DNA of 64,000 nt, taken from assembly GCA_963402885.1 (NCBI GenBank), contig OY727094.1, positions 11,906,501 to 11,970,500 of the forward strand. The letters are read 5' to 3'. Both the position numbers and the translations under genes were made by a program. The notes under the pieces were generated by a model. It ran no database searches, was not told where the DNA came from, and saw only the letters and a list, made by a program, of their open reading frames with translations. Positions 11,690 through 22,022 of the stretch are shown piece by piece (positions within the stretch are counted from its first letter, which is position 1; every line of letters begins with the position of its first letter). Source of the DNA: Antedon bifida (taxonomy: Eukaryota > Echinodermata > Crinoidea > Comatulida > Antedonidae).

Positions 11690-12420
11690 TCGATAATTTT
11701 GAAATTTTCTTTGCTGCATTGATCTAGGCAATTCCTATTGTTGATAATATGTTTGTATTTATGTGAATTTTTATCCCTACCCATATGTTCTTGAATCCTT
11801 GTCTTTAGATAGACGATCAAAAGGAATGAATAAATTAGATAATATTGGTGCTAGTGGCGAACCCATACTTACACCATAGATTTGTTGATAATATGCATTA
11901 TCATTGTAAACGAAATGAGTGGTTGAATTAATTTGCTTAAATGCTTTGTTATTATAGTTATATGTTCCTATTCAAGAGATGATTGGTCTTGTTTTTGGTG
12001 ATCCATCACTGTCAAAGTCCATGTGAGTTTTGGTAAACCATAATAATCTTGCGGGTGCGAACATTTTGGGTAGATATCTTTTTAGGTCGCTTCATCTAAC
12101 TCGCCTGTTTTGTACTAGTTTTGTAAGAATTGTTGTAAAGATCCCTCTCTTTTGATTCTAGAGTCTAATACATGGAGTTTTGTAAATTTTGTTGGGTCGT
12201 TAATAATTCTGTACATTGCTTGATAATCATAATGTTAACTTTGGCGCCTTTATTCGTTCTAATTATAATAATATCTTTGTTTTTCTTTAAACCAATTGAG
12301 GTCTTAATCGTGTCCATGTCCTTTCTTGATGGTTTGTAGGTATTATTAAACATGTGTGTGCAATCTTCTGCCTTGTTGTTATCAATAATTTCTTGTAGCA
12401 TTTTATAACCGATCAATTTA
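11690..12420 (-). pseudogene. Penelope-like element reverse-transcriptase relic
   Basis: Three ordered motifs appear on the minus strand. An N-terminal KKNKDIIIIRTNKG (about 12245-12290) resembles the KxxDKG region of Penelope-like enzymes. A region ending SPKTRPIIS follows at about 12000-12060. Then YQQIYGVSMGSPLAPILSNL at about 11840-11900 is the MGSPL signature block preceding the catalytic region. Stops and frame changes separate the blocks, and the catalytic and GIY-YIG endonuclease parts are not recognisable. The order and spacing fit the family, so I regard the call as good although the gene is dead. Confidence 0.7.
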
Positions 12421-12748
12421 AAGCAAGCAAATTACTGTTTTGTTTTAAGATAGTAGGCCTATTGTACATTGTATTGTATATTGTATGGAAAAAAAATGCA
12501 TTTTGAAAAACAATTGTTTTTTTCCTGCCAAATTGCAGGCCATATTGGATTCTGTCATGACGATGTCATTGTATTGACTTGATTCATCAACTACTATGAG
12601 ATGTAAAAAGTAAACCTCTGCTAATTTTAATCATCATAACACAACTCCAAGTAACAAACCGTGAATTGGTTTTCCATATCTCCTATATATAGGAGTGAGT
12701 GAGTGGACATTTGTATATTGTAAACAATGTACTAATACAGTAATGGAT
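12421..12748. other. Non-coding gap
   Basis: AT-rich. It contains a short palindrome around TCCTATATATAGGA near 12680-12695 and nothing else recognised. Confidence 0.4.
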
Positions 12749-12752
12749 TTAA

Positions 12753-13356
12753 CACATTGACTGCCAAGGCATTTTCCGTAATTTCTGTCCCAGTGCCAAG
12801 TCCCGTTTACATATTAAATTACAGTTTGAAAGTGTAACATCTGGTCACAGACTATCATGATGTCATTCAAAATACGATGGCGGGAAAAACCGTTGAGACG
12901 TATAAATACGTCACTGGCAATGGTCCAACAATTTTATTGACTTTGCCAGGAACGTAAATATACGTCGGGGATTTTCCGCGCTAAAATCGGTCAAACTGTT
13001 CATATACGTCATTGTCCACGCTCATACGTCATTGTCCACGTGCATTATTATTTTTATTTACTATTAGCGCAATTTATGACATGTTTGAGATGATTATATT
13101 GAGTGTGAGGGCGCCATCGTATCAACCATATTCAATGCATGAGGGAATAAACACAAACAAACATATGACATTTATTTTTAGATTATCGTTTACGTACATC
13201 ATTCATAAACTGCCATGCGATAATTCCTGTTCCAATCACCACTGCCAGCGATTCTACATACAATACAAAAGTGCTACGATTTTGACGTAGTATTACGTCT
13301 TGGCAAGTAGCGACACGCAATTTTTGACGTATAAATACGCCGTGGCAGTGAACGTG
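12753..13356. mobile_element. piggyBac-type MITE, 604 bp
   Basis: TTAA flanks both ends (12749-12752 and 13357-13360). The ends are CACATTGACTGCCA and the complement of CACGTTCACTGCCA, matching at 12 of 14 positions. Known: TTAA duplication with such ends is diagnostic of piggyBac-like transposons. The interior carries repeated GACGTATAAATACG palindromes near both ends and a short tandem of CATACGTCATTGTCCACG. No transposase frame, so it is non-autonomous. Confidence 0.8.
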
Positions 13357-13360
13357 TTAA

Positions 13361-13941
13361 TATTTCATATGAAAGAAACAAAAAACATGCAGTGCAACCT
13401 ACTACTACAAGAAATACTTTGCCTTATCAACGACCAAATAACCTACAATTCAAATACTAAATAGAAATGTTATAGTTGATATGTAAAAAGTCAAGAAAAA
13501 TATGCATTATGCCTGCATTATGCCTGCAATTCAAATACTAAAATGGTGCTATCCTAAATGCACAAGTCAGATTTAATAATTTAACAAATTTATAAAAAAA
13601 GAGACAGCAGGTACCAATCCTCTGGTCATGTTGATATCTTTACCCCAACCCCATCATTCATAGACACAGTATCATGAATGCTGATAATACTATCGATTGA
13701 CAGTAAGTAAATTTATGTGAACCAAAAGATTATTTCTTAATAGGTGTTACTGCCGAAAATAAGAAAAAATATGAAGGTATTATTCAAGTAGCCTCTATAC
13801 CGTAATAAAATATATACATTCTTTAGGAATGCATTTTGTGCAATTCTGTTTCAGGAACAAGCATTTTAATCTAAAATTAATAAGTACAAAATTTAGGATT
13901 CTGATCATGAATGCGATTACAAAAATTAATTTATGACTTAC
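13361..13941. other. Intron-like sequence
   Basis: No further exon recognised between the piggyBac-type MITE and the ankyrin exon. Confidence 0.4.
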
Positions 13942-14040
13942 ATTATTTTGTTGGTCCACTGCTGCTGCCATGTCTACCAATGTTTGGCAGACATTGACAT
14001 GACCACGTAATGCACCCCAATGCAATGCTGTATCGCCATT
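13942..14040 (-). CDS. Ankyrin-repeat exon (one 33-residue repeat)
   Basis: On the minus strand an AG acceptor and a GTAAGT donor bound exactly 99 bp in phase 0. The translation contains TALHWGALRGHVNVCQTLVD, a textbook ankyrin repeat (TxLHxAxxxGHxxxxxxLL). The exon therefore encodes one whole repeat of a protein-interaction solenoid. Two other 99-bp minus-strand exons, at 21924-22022 and 54313-54411, share phase and size and probably belong to the same gene, with this one the most 3' of the three. The parent gene cannot be named from one repeat. Confidence 0.85.
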
Positions 14041-14892
14041 CTATTTAACATTTAAAAAATAAATATGTTAGAAATATGCACATTTTTGTTAATAAAAAAA
14101 ACAAAACAACAAGAATCTTTTTACAATAATATATCACAGTTGAATAAAAGTATATCTCAAATTAGTAAGTGTACTTGCCCAAGGGCAAGTTTCAATTATA
14201 GTTTAAAACACAGTACAATTGCAATCAAGTAAAGTTTGATACCTCATTAATACCCCATGCTCTCCCTAATTGTGGCCATTTTATTCACCATATGTATGGA
14301 TGCATGCAATAACAAAAAACAGACAAACATACAAAAAGTGGTGAATTTCCATCCCCATTGACCACAATATTGGATCAAAGATGTTGGATAATGTTGAAGC
14401 TACATATAACATTCCTAGTACAATTGAGTTATATTTGATACCCTGTATGTATAGATGCATGCAATGGGAAAAATGTATAATTATAAACAAACTCTCTATT
14501 AGGCCTATAGGCCTAATAAAGATGTTATGATTATATGGTATTAAAGTCCCTTTGAACATGATGCATTTGACAACAATTCAGATAAAATTAAAAAGGAGTA
14601 CTAGAAGAGCAAATGTTAAAATTAGTTGTATCAAGTTAGAAAATGAAATTGAAAAAGTTTCCAAACAATTATATAGAGGGTACAAACCATCAGATAGGAG
14701 GCCTGACATTTAGAAAAAAATCTGGGTATCAGCATCTTTTTCATTTGCAATGCAATTATTGTTTTAAGAAATCTTTAGTATTATTTCAAATATTTAAATG
14801 TTAACATAATGAAGAATCAAGTTCAATAACTTTGTCACCTTGACTAAAAGCAGGTCACATATACTACCATACTTTTAATTTCCAGCCCTATG
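14041..14892. other. Intron-like sequence
   Basis: AT-rich, with no supported exon. Confidence 0.4.
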
Positions 14893-15215
14893 TGAGTATG
14901 ATCATACTGATGCAGCCATACTACTGTACCCACTGCACCACAAAATATAAACAGTGTGTATATTTGAATGATTTCCAGCCCTATAAGTGATTATGACCAT
15001 ACTGCTGTAGTATAGGAACCCCTACCACTGTACCTACTACACCACATAAAATATAAACAGTGATTATGATCATACTGCTGTAGTATAGGACTACCACTGT
15101 ATCTACTACACCACATAAAATATAAATAGTGATTATGACCTACTGCTGTAGCTATAGGCCTACCCCTGTACGTACTACACCACACAAAATATAAACAGTG
15201 TGTATGATCATACTG
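14893..15215. repeat. Tandem repeat, units of about 70-105 bp
   Basis: Four diverged units each contain GATCATACTG-like and CTACTACACCACA(T)AAAATAT-like cores. They start near 14893, 14991, 15061 and 15129. The first unit is longest. The ORFs through it are a by-product of the repetition. Confidence 0.75.
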
Positions 15216-15721
15216 TTGTTACGCATACTCTAATAATCTTAAGATAATGAAGCCTAATGTATAGCTACAAATGAATATCAATATATTATCTACAATTGTA
15301 ACTCAAAGTATTGATATGGATTGGCATGGTAAGGTCCTGGTCAAATTAATTTACACAATTATTATTTAAAGATTATTTTAAGGCACTGTAATCAATAACT
15401 ATTTAAAAGAGTACCCATGGGACTACAGAGGTGATTACTGAGTAATAATTGCATGTAATAAGTTTGTTTTTCCCAATATTTAGTCTGTCCATTTGTCTGT
15501 AGTCTATCCAATTTTTTTGTAAATTAAATCAAGCAAATTGACCAATCACAATGTGATGGATTATCTGAACTGTTGCTTGTTATTGGTCAACTCACTTGCG
15601 TAGCGCCTACATTGTGTTGACAACCAAAGCTTTAGTAAACCAAGTTTTATTTCTGGTTGACTTACTACTGTATGTTTGATAGGCTTTATAACAGTTTCAT
15701 GTATCATCATCTACTTCAAAG
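15216..15721. other. Non-coding gap
   Basis: No gene or repeat recognised. Confidence 0.4.
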
Positions 15722-15884
15722 CAAAGAACTGATAACACAAGAATCTCCTGTTCTTCAATTTGCATTTAAAACACAGTATGGGTGGCTCACAATGGCGCCA
15801 CCCATTAGCTTCTATCCCACAATGCCTTTCGAAATTGTTACGCACTTCGGACGAACAGGAGATTCTTGTGTTATAAGTTCTTTG
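15722..15884. mobile_element. Short foldback element (163 bp)
   Basis: Arms of 32 bp at 15722-15753 and 15853-15884 are inverted copies with one mismatch; the left arm starts CAAAGAACTGATAACACAAG. The core includes TGGCGCCA. A clean target duplication could not be assigned. The length and near-perfect arms suggest a MITE. Confidence 0.7.
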
Positions 15885-16720
15885 ATCAAATGTACAATAG
15901 TATAGAAATATACCAATTTATTTGTATTTTAGTTATTCTGGTTTTTTTTAGGCTTCATCATTCAAATGTATTTATTCTGAATTAATTTGAATGTTAATGT
16001 AAGAGGCTGAATGTAATGACAAAGAGAGTATTATTGTTTTACAGTAGAATACTATAAGTATAAAATTGTTAGTCATAAATGAATATATATGATGGAAAGA
16101 AAGACATTTTAAAAATCCTAAATTTTTGGTAAAGGGTGGATGAGTAGAATGTATGACTGACCGATTCTAAGAGGTCTCTGTTGACTATTAATTTACAATA
16201 GAAATGAAAATACTGACAATGATTAGTACTACTATTTAGTATTAGTAGGTATCCCAATGAAAGCGCACAGAGGGGTATCACTTTTGAAATATTAACAAAA
16301 TTTGAATAAGTAGTATGACTTTGATGGTAAATAAATCGTATTCACTCTTAATTAATACTTACAAAATTCATATTGTTTGAAAGTACTTGTTTTAATCTAT
16401 GTATAAGTGTGTTTACAATTAAAATTAATGAAGTAGTTGCCGAGAAAATGTGATTTTAAAACGGTTCTAAAATCCCGTCGAGCCGATTTCCGCGCGTTGA
16501 TCGCACGATTACCATTGAAGCTAGCGGATTAATTTTTGTTGTATGTTATCAGGCTTTAAATGAGCTTTAATTTCATATGAAAATCGTCTTTTATAAATAA
16601 ATTTTTAGTAACGAAAAGTCAATTTTTGTGACAAAAATCCAATTTTGAATCACCGTTTATGGAAAAATATTATGGATTTTGGTATTAAATTATAGTAGGT
16701 ATCCCAATGAAAAAATTTAA
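15885..16720. other. Non-coding; contains a 20-bp dispersed direct repeat
   Basis: TAGTAGGTATCCCAATGAAA occurs at about 16242-16261 and again at about 16694-16713, so this stretch contains at least one duplicated segment. No exon recognised. Confidence 0.5.
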
Positions 16721-16721
16721 A

Positions 16722-17375
16722 TTAATCCGTTCGAATTACTAATTCGTTCAAACGAATTAGTAATCCGTTCAAACCATTTGCAACATATACAACAAGTGCC
16801 ATTTAAAGTATATGTTGTAATTTGTTTGAACGGATTACTAATCCGTTCAAACGAATTACTAATTTGTTTAAACAGATTAATAATCTGTTAAAACGAATTT
16901 ATGGATCCGTTCAAACGGATTAGTAATTTGTTTAAACGGATTAGTAATTCGTTCAAACAGATTAATAATCCGTTTTAATTATTAATTAATTATTATTAAT
17001 TTAATTATTATTAATTTTAATTATTAATTTGTTTAAACAAAACGAATTACAACATATACTTTAAATGGCACTTGTTGTATATGTTGCAATTCATTTGAAC
17101 GGATTACTAATTCGTTTGAACAGATTATTAATCCGTTCAAACGAATTGCTTGTGAAACTGGGTGAGTGGGGAACACAGGCTTTAAGTCATAGTGGTTAGG
17201 TTCGCTGTTGTGTCCCATGCCAGCTCACTCAGTTGGTTCTATTGTTTTTTTTTTTTGTATGTCGTGTTTTTCATGTATTTTATATTTGGCAATAAAAAGA
17301 ATAAGAATAAGAATTACTAATTCGTTAGAACGGATTACGTTCGAAAAACATATACTTAAAATGGCATTAATGGGC
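16722..17375. mobile_element. Palindromic array element, interrupted
   Basis: An array of roughly 20-22-bp units alternating AATCCGTTCAAACGAATTAG with its complement covers 16722-17147 and resumes at 17313-17345. Within it, one segment of about 37 bp (containing ACATATACAACAAGTGCCAT) at about 16782-16818 is present in inverted orientation at about 17050-17088. A truncated version of the same segment follows the resumed array near 17350-17370. The symmetry suggests a non-autonomous DNA element made mostly of binding-site-like palindromes. It is split by the insertion at about 17150-17312. Confidence 0.6.
17150..17312 (+). mobile_element. 3' end of a truncated LINE-type retroposon
   Basis: A short segment ends in AATAAAAAGAATAAGAATAAGAA, a microsatellite tail typical of CR1/L2-like LINE 3' ends. 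It separates two parts of the palindromic array, so it inserted after the array formed. No coding motif remains; the assignment rests on the tail and the nested position. Confidence 0.4.
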
Positions 17376-18203
17376 TTTCGTAACTTTCAAATAATCAATA
17401 ATCAGTATTTTGTTTCACATGCTTAGAATTATTTACAGGGGCGATAGCAGGACTATCTTAAGGGGATTGCCCAAATGTCCAGGACCTTAGCCAGGATCTG
17501 AAAAGGGAGCGGGATTTAAAGCAAATTTTGTTAAATGACACCTCTAGATGGCCGGAAATGCTCTCGCACATGAAATTCATAATAAATGGCACCTCTAGTT
17601 TTTTTAACTTCTAATTTTATAGGCCGATTGTGTTTCGTTTAAATTATTATTCAGTAGAAACAATTTAACTACAACTAGAATAGAAGTAGGTAACTTCGAA
17701 ACTGGCTTATACGTTTGTTGATATCAAAGGTTTCTTAATTAAATGATTGATTGCTGCTACTGTATATCAATTCAGATGGAAAATCCACAGACATACAATA
17801 CTGGCAATAAAACTATTCCATTGGATGGCACACTTTTTCAACAGCCATGTTGGAAAAGGGTGGATTTAGGGGGTAATTTGCTAATAATGTAGTGAATACC
17901 CTCAAAAAACGAATTGCATGTTGGAAAAGGGTTAAGACTGAGGGCTGGATTTAGGTGTAAATTGCTAATAATGTAGCATATCTTTAAAAAACTTTTAAGT
18001 GAAGAAGAATTTTCATTGATATTTCTGTTTACATAATAAGGTTTACAATATAAATTATTAATAGAGAGATCATATATATCTGCTCAGTCAGTCAGGGAAG
18101 AGGACAAAAGGCTTCCTACTTTCTAGGAGTTTTATGTGGAGTTATCAGCTGGAGTCTTTGATTAATCACCTTTATTTTTAAACATAGTACTGTTCAGTGT
18201 CCT
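17376..18203. other. Non-coding gap
   Basis: No exon recognised. Two phrases of the form TGTTGGAAAAGGGT...GGATTTAGG (about 17848-17876 and 17919-17962) are a short diverged direct duplication. Confidence 0.45.
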
Positions 18204-18380
18204 AGGGTATGTTCAGACTCACGGTGGCGTTATGTAAGCAGTGTACATATTTTTGTATATGAACTAAGCTGCAGGTTAGCGTTAGGAAGCTGTTACGCCT
18301 CGCCAGTGGCGTTAATAACCCTAGCAAGAGAGGATTACCTTGTGTTGGATAACAAACCTGACGCTGTGAGTCTAACCTTA
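18204..18380. mobile_element. Short MITE related to the 34702-35760 element
   Basis: The left end reads TATGTTCAGACTCACGGTGG. The right end complement reads GGTTAGACTCACAGCGTC, an imperfect inverted repeat. CCTAGG on the left and CCTTAGG on the right could be a decayed target duplication. The TATGTTCAGAC start is shared with the element at 34702. Confidence 0.45.
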
Positions 18381-18435
18381 GGTATTACTATTAATACCAA
18401 CCTTTAGTCATCCCAATGAGCCATTAATGTAAGAT

Positions 18436-19083
18436 AGGCCCTGTTTCTGCTACAATATGTACGGCATAAACATACCGTAATAATATATTAGAATTATAAT
18501 TCGGTGACTCGTTTCTTTTGAAAACTACTTTGTGGGATTGTATGGATTGAGGAATAGATAGCTATGGTTCGATCCCTCAAAATCCCCTATGGGACCGGAA
18601 AACCCTGTGTCTACCCAACTTGCAGTCATTGTCCATGGTCAGTTTGCTGTTTTGTACTGCTTACTGTTCACTTGTTTTGACGATAACCAAACTCCACATC
18701 TCCTGTTATTACCCTGAAACCTCGGTTCTATCACATTTAAATAGAGCAAATATCTTAACATTTTCAGTCCACTGTGACATTTTAGTAATTGTTCTAAGTA
18801 GGGTATGTTTAACAAACCTTGTGTTATGGGTGAACAATATAGATGGTATATTCATAAGGCAGCAGAAAGGTGCAAGAAATATATGATAAAATATCAGAGA
18901 TAACGATATCGATAATGATCAAGATAAATATGCGGTATATTTATACCATGGAGCTATAAAATCTAATTTTATAGCTCCATGTTTATACAGTATATTTTTT
19001 ATGAGACCCATTTCTGCTGCCACAAAAAATACCATATAAAATAATATACAGTGTGTATATTCTTGGCAGCAGAAACAGGGCCA
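18436..19083. repeat. Inverted repeat pair, possible MITE of about 650 bp
   Basis: GGCCCTGTTTCTGCT at about 18436-18450 recurs inverted as AGCAGAAACAGGGCC at about 19069-19083. Partial copies (GCAGCAGAAA, TTTCTGCTGC) lie between, near 18860 and 19010. A perfect 16-bp hairpin with a 3-nt loop sits inside at 18947-18981. No ORF of note; the boundaries are tentative. Confidence 0.4.
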
Positions 19084-21923
19084 TAGTATATAATATTTAA
19101 AAACTTCCATGTGATAGTTTAATGCAATGCTGATTTTGACATAAGTCTGTAACAAATAAATTCTCTAGCATTAGTGGTTTTACATTTTGCCATGAGCAAC
19201 AAATATGAAAATTGGTGAGTACCGCCCATGTTTTGCTATGATTTTAAAGTTATTTGTCATTTATTTATCCATTATTATTATTATTTTTCCATTCTTTGTG
19301 AGGGACATATCGGGACCACAATTAATTGGATTGACCATTGTTTCTAGCAGTGTGATTGTATTAAAATTTCTTGATTTGATGTAATGCAGCTGACATTATT
19401 ATCCCTGTCTAACTACATAATTTGCTTAAATTCAAATTATATAGTAGTATAATGATTGCAATAATAATAATGCAGGATATAATTGCAATGAATTAACTGA
19501 AAATACTGGTAAGTTAAAGAAAGCTATTGCATGTATTGTGCTCCTTCTCTTATAGAATTGTTAAATGGAAATTATTATAAACTGAAGTATGATCATAACT
19601 GTAATATACCATATACACTTAAAAATACAATTTAAAATCAATTATGAATGATTTAGCCTAAGAATATATTGGTTTTTTGTTTTTAAGAGAATAGCAAATC
19701 TCAATTTAACTTAAAAATTTGGCACATTATCAATATTATTAAATTACAGTATTTGATTAATAAAATTTAAATAAGTGTGAGTAGTATTATTGATTAATCA
19801 ATAACTTTATTGTTCCGCATGTAATTTTGAAATAACATAGTACTTTAAATATTATAATTTACATTGCAGAAAGTAAGTATATCAAAGTGTAAACAAACTA
19901 TATTTATGATTTTACCGGCGTTTGTAAATAAGAAAGTTTGTAATTAGGAATTACAGTGCGTAGGTGGAAAGGTTAACTGTATTATAATTATTATTTTTGA
20001 CAATTATGTTTAGCTTGATCATTTGACATTGCTGCAAAAGGGCATTTTTGAATTAAAAAAGAGAAGAAAGAACACTGAGAGATACACAAGCTGTAGTATA
20101 TATAAATCATAGAGTAATATCATATGAAAGATAAAATAAATAAAAACAAAATGTAATAATTAGTTTCACATTTCCTTTATAATCAAATTTTGGAGATGGA
20201 TGACTATTTAATCTATTAGCTACATTGTATATTTTAATGGTAATAAAAAAAATAAAAATGAAGCATTTATTACGCACTCTATTAAAGGTATGTAAACACA
20301 ACTGAACTGTAAGACCATCTTTCACATATTTCTCAAATAAAATATTAAAAATTCAAATCCTGGACATGAAACGTAACAAAACAAATTTGGCCTATTCAGT
20401 TTTCTTTAAAACCTTAACCATGGTGATATAAACAAGGGTTTGCAATGACAGTACCTTTGTTTTACTGTCAAATTCATCAGAAAGGAATTCAAACAATGTT
20501 TTATCTCAGAAAGATGAAGAAAACTAAGTTTTAGATTTAGCAGACAAGTTTTATTTAGCACTCAAATTTAAAATGGATCATGACAAATTGTTATAGTAGG
20601 ACATGTTTTATAGTCTAGAAAATTTGAGGAACATTATTTCTTTTAAAAACTTGCTGATAGTAATACACCGTTATCCTCTCGCGACAAACAAATCATCATG
20701 TCAATCTTGTCTTTAGTTTTAATAAAGTTACTAAGTATGAGACTGATTAGAGCCCTCAAATTTAATGATTTTCACATAATTAATAGCTAAAATTAGAATA
20801 TTATTTACTTATTTCCCAATATTGGATCATTTTATTGACAAAGTTGGGTAAATTTTGAAAAACCTGACTTTAAAATAAATTAAAAGGCCTGCAGCCAGTT
20901 ACCATTTGCGGTCATTGAAGAAATGCATAATTGTTTTCATTAATTCATTTTAAATACTGCATTAAATATTTCTTATTGTTTTTTTTTTTTAAACAGTGAT
21001 CATCAACTGAATTTTCTGAAAAATTTACATACAATTATATTCAATCAACTTTCTTTCTTTTTAAATAGCTAGCTGTTGTTGAAAATTGAAGAATATAATA
21101 ACATTGCATAAAATAAGATAAGAAAATATTTTCAAATAATGGCATGCTTAGAATGTTTCACAATTACATATAAATGAAAGATAATATATAAATGAAGTCA
21201 AAGAATAAAACAAATAACATATGTATGCCAGCACAACAGATGAGAAGTGAGAAAGGATTCTTCCAATGTACTTTACCCACATCTAGGATATTAAAAAGGT
21301 ACAATAAAGAAGACTACCTTTTAGATAGTTCATTATGTTCAAATATAATTATATGCTTGCAAATTATTCTCTGCATTTCTTTAAATTTAAAACAATCTAG
21401 CTATCCATTTTTTCATTTGAAACAGGTAAATATAATATGAATTAGACATGGATGCCTTTATATTTAACACAGACCGGGTAGTGGGATATTATACTACAAG
21501 CGATGGGGTACAGTAGGACGATAGAGCAAAGACCAAAGCTTTCAAGGCACATTCCGTAGAACGATAATGCTCTTTTGAGCAAATGTAATTTAAACAGGTT
21601 TTATCGACAGTAATTATATGCTGTAATTTGTTGAAATGTGCCACAATTATATTTGGCAAACCTGTCATTAAAAAATATAAACTAATGTATTGTATTTGTT
21701 GTATGTATTAATGTAAATCATTAAAATAATGTAAGGTTTAAGATGAGTGAAGATTTTGTATCTATAATTACAACATTAAATCAGACAAAATCTTTATTAC
21801 TCCAATTTATAGATTTTATGAAAAAATTAATCTAGACTTTTTAAATTGGAAAAAAAAGTTTAAATATTTTGTTAAAATTATACAATTACTTGAGACACTT
21901 AAATATAAGTGTGCATGACTTAC
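19084..21923. other. Long intron-like stretch
   Basis: Strongly AT-rich, with stops in all frames. No exon or delimited repeat that I can support. Confidence 0.4.
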
Positions 21924-22022
21924 CTCGTCTGCAATATTCAAGTCTGATCCTGCATTGATCAGGCACATACATGTGCTGCTATGACCATATAGGGCAGCAT
22001 AAGACAAAGGTGTTCTTTTATA
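21924..22022 (-). CDS. Ankyrin-repeat exon (one 33-residue repeat)
   Basis: Exactly 99 bp between an AG acceptor preceded by a T-rich tract and a GTAAGTC donor on the minus strand, in phase 0. The translation contains TPLSYAALYGHSSTCMCLIN followed by AGSDLNIADE, a good ankyrin repeat with the usual second-helix leucine and the D(V/L)N turn. It should splice directly to other phase-0 repeats such as 13942-14040, unless further exons lie between them. Confidence 0.85.

Noticed and set aside
14991..15185. Minus-strand repetitive ORF
   Set aside because: Follows the tandem repeat period and is not a gene.
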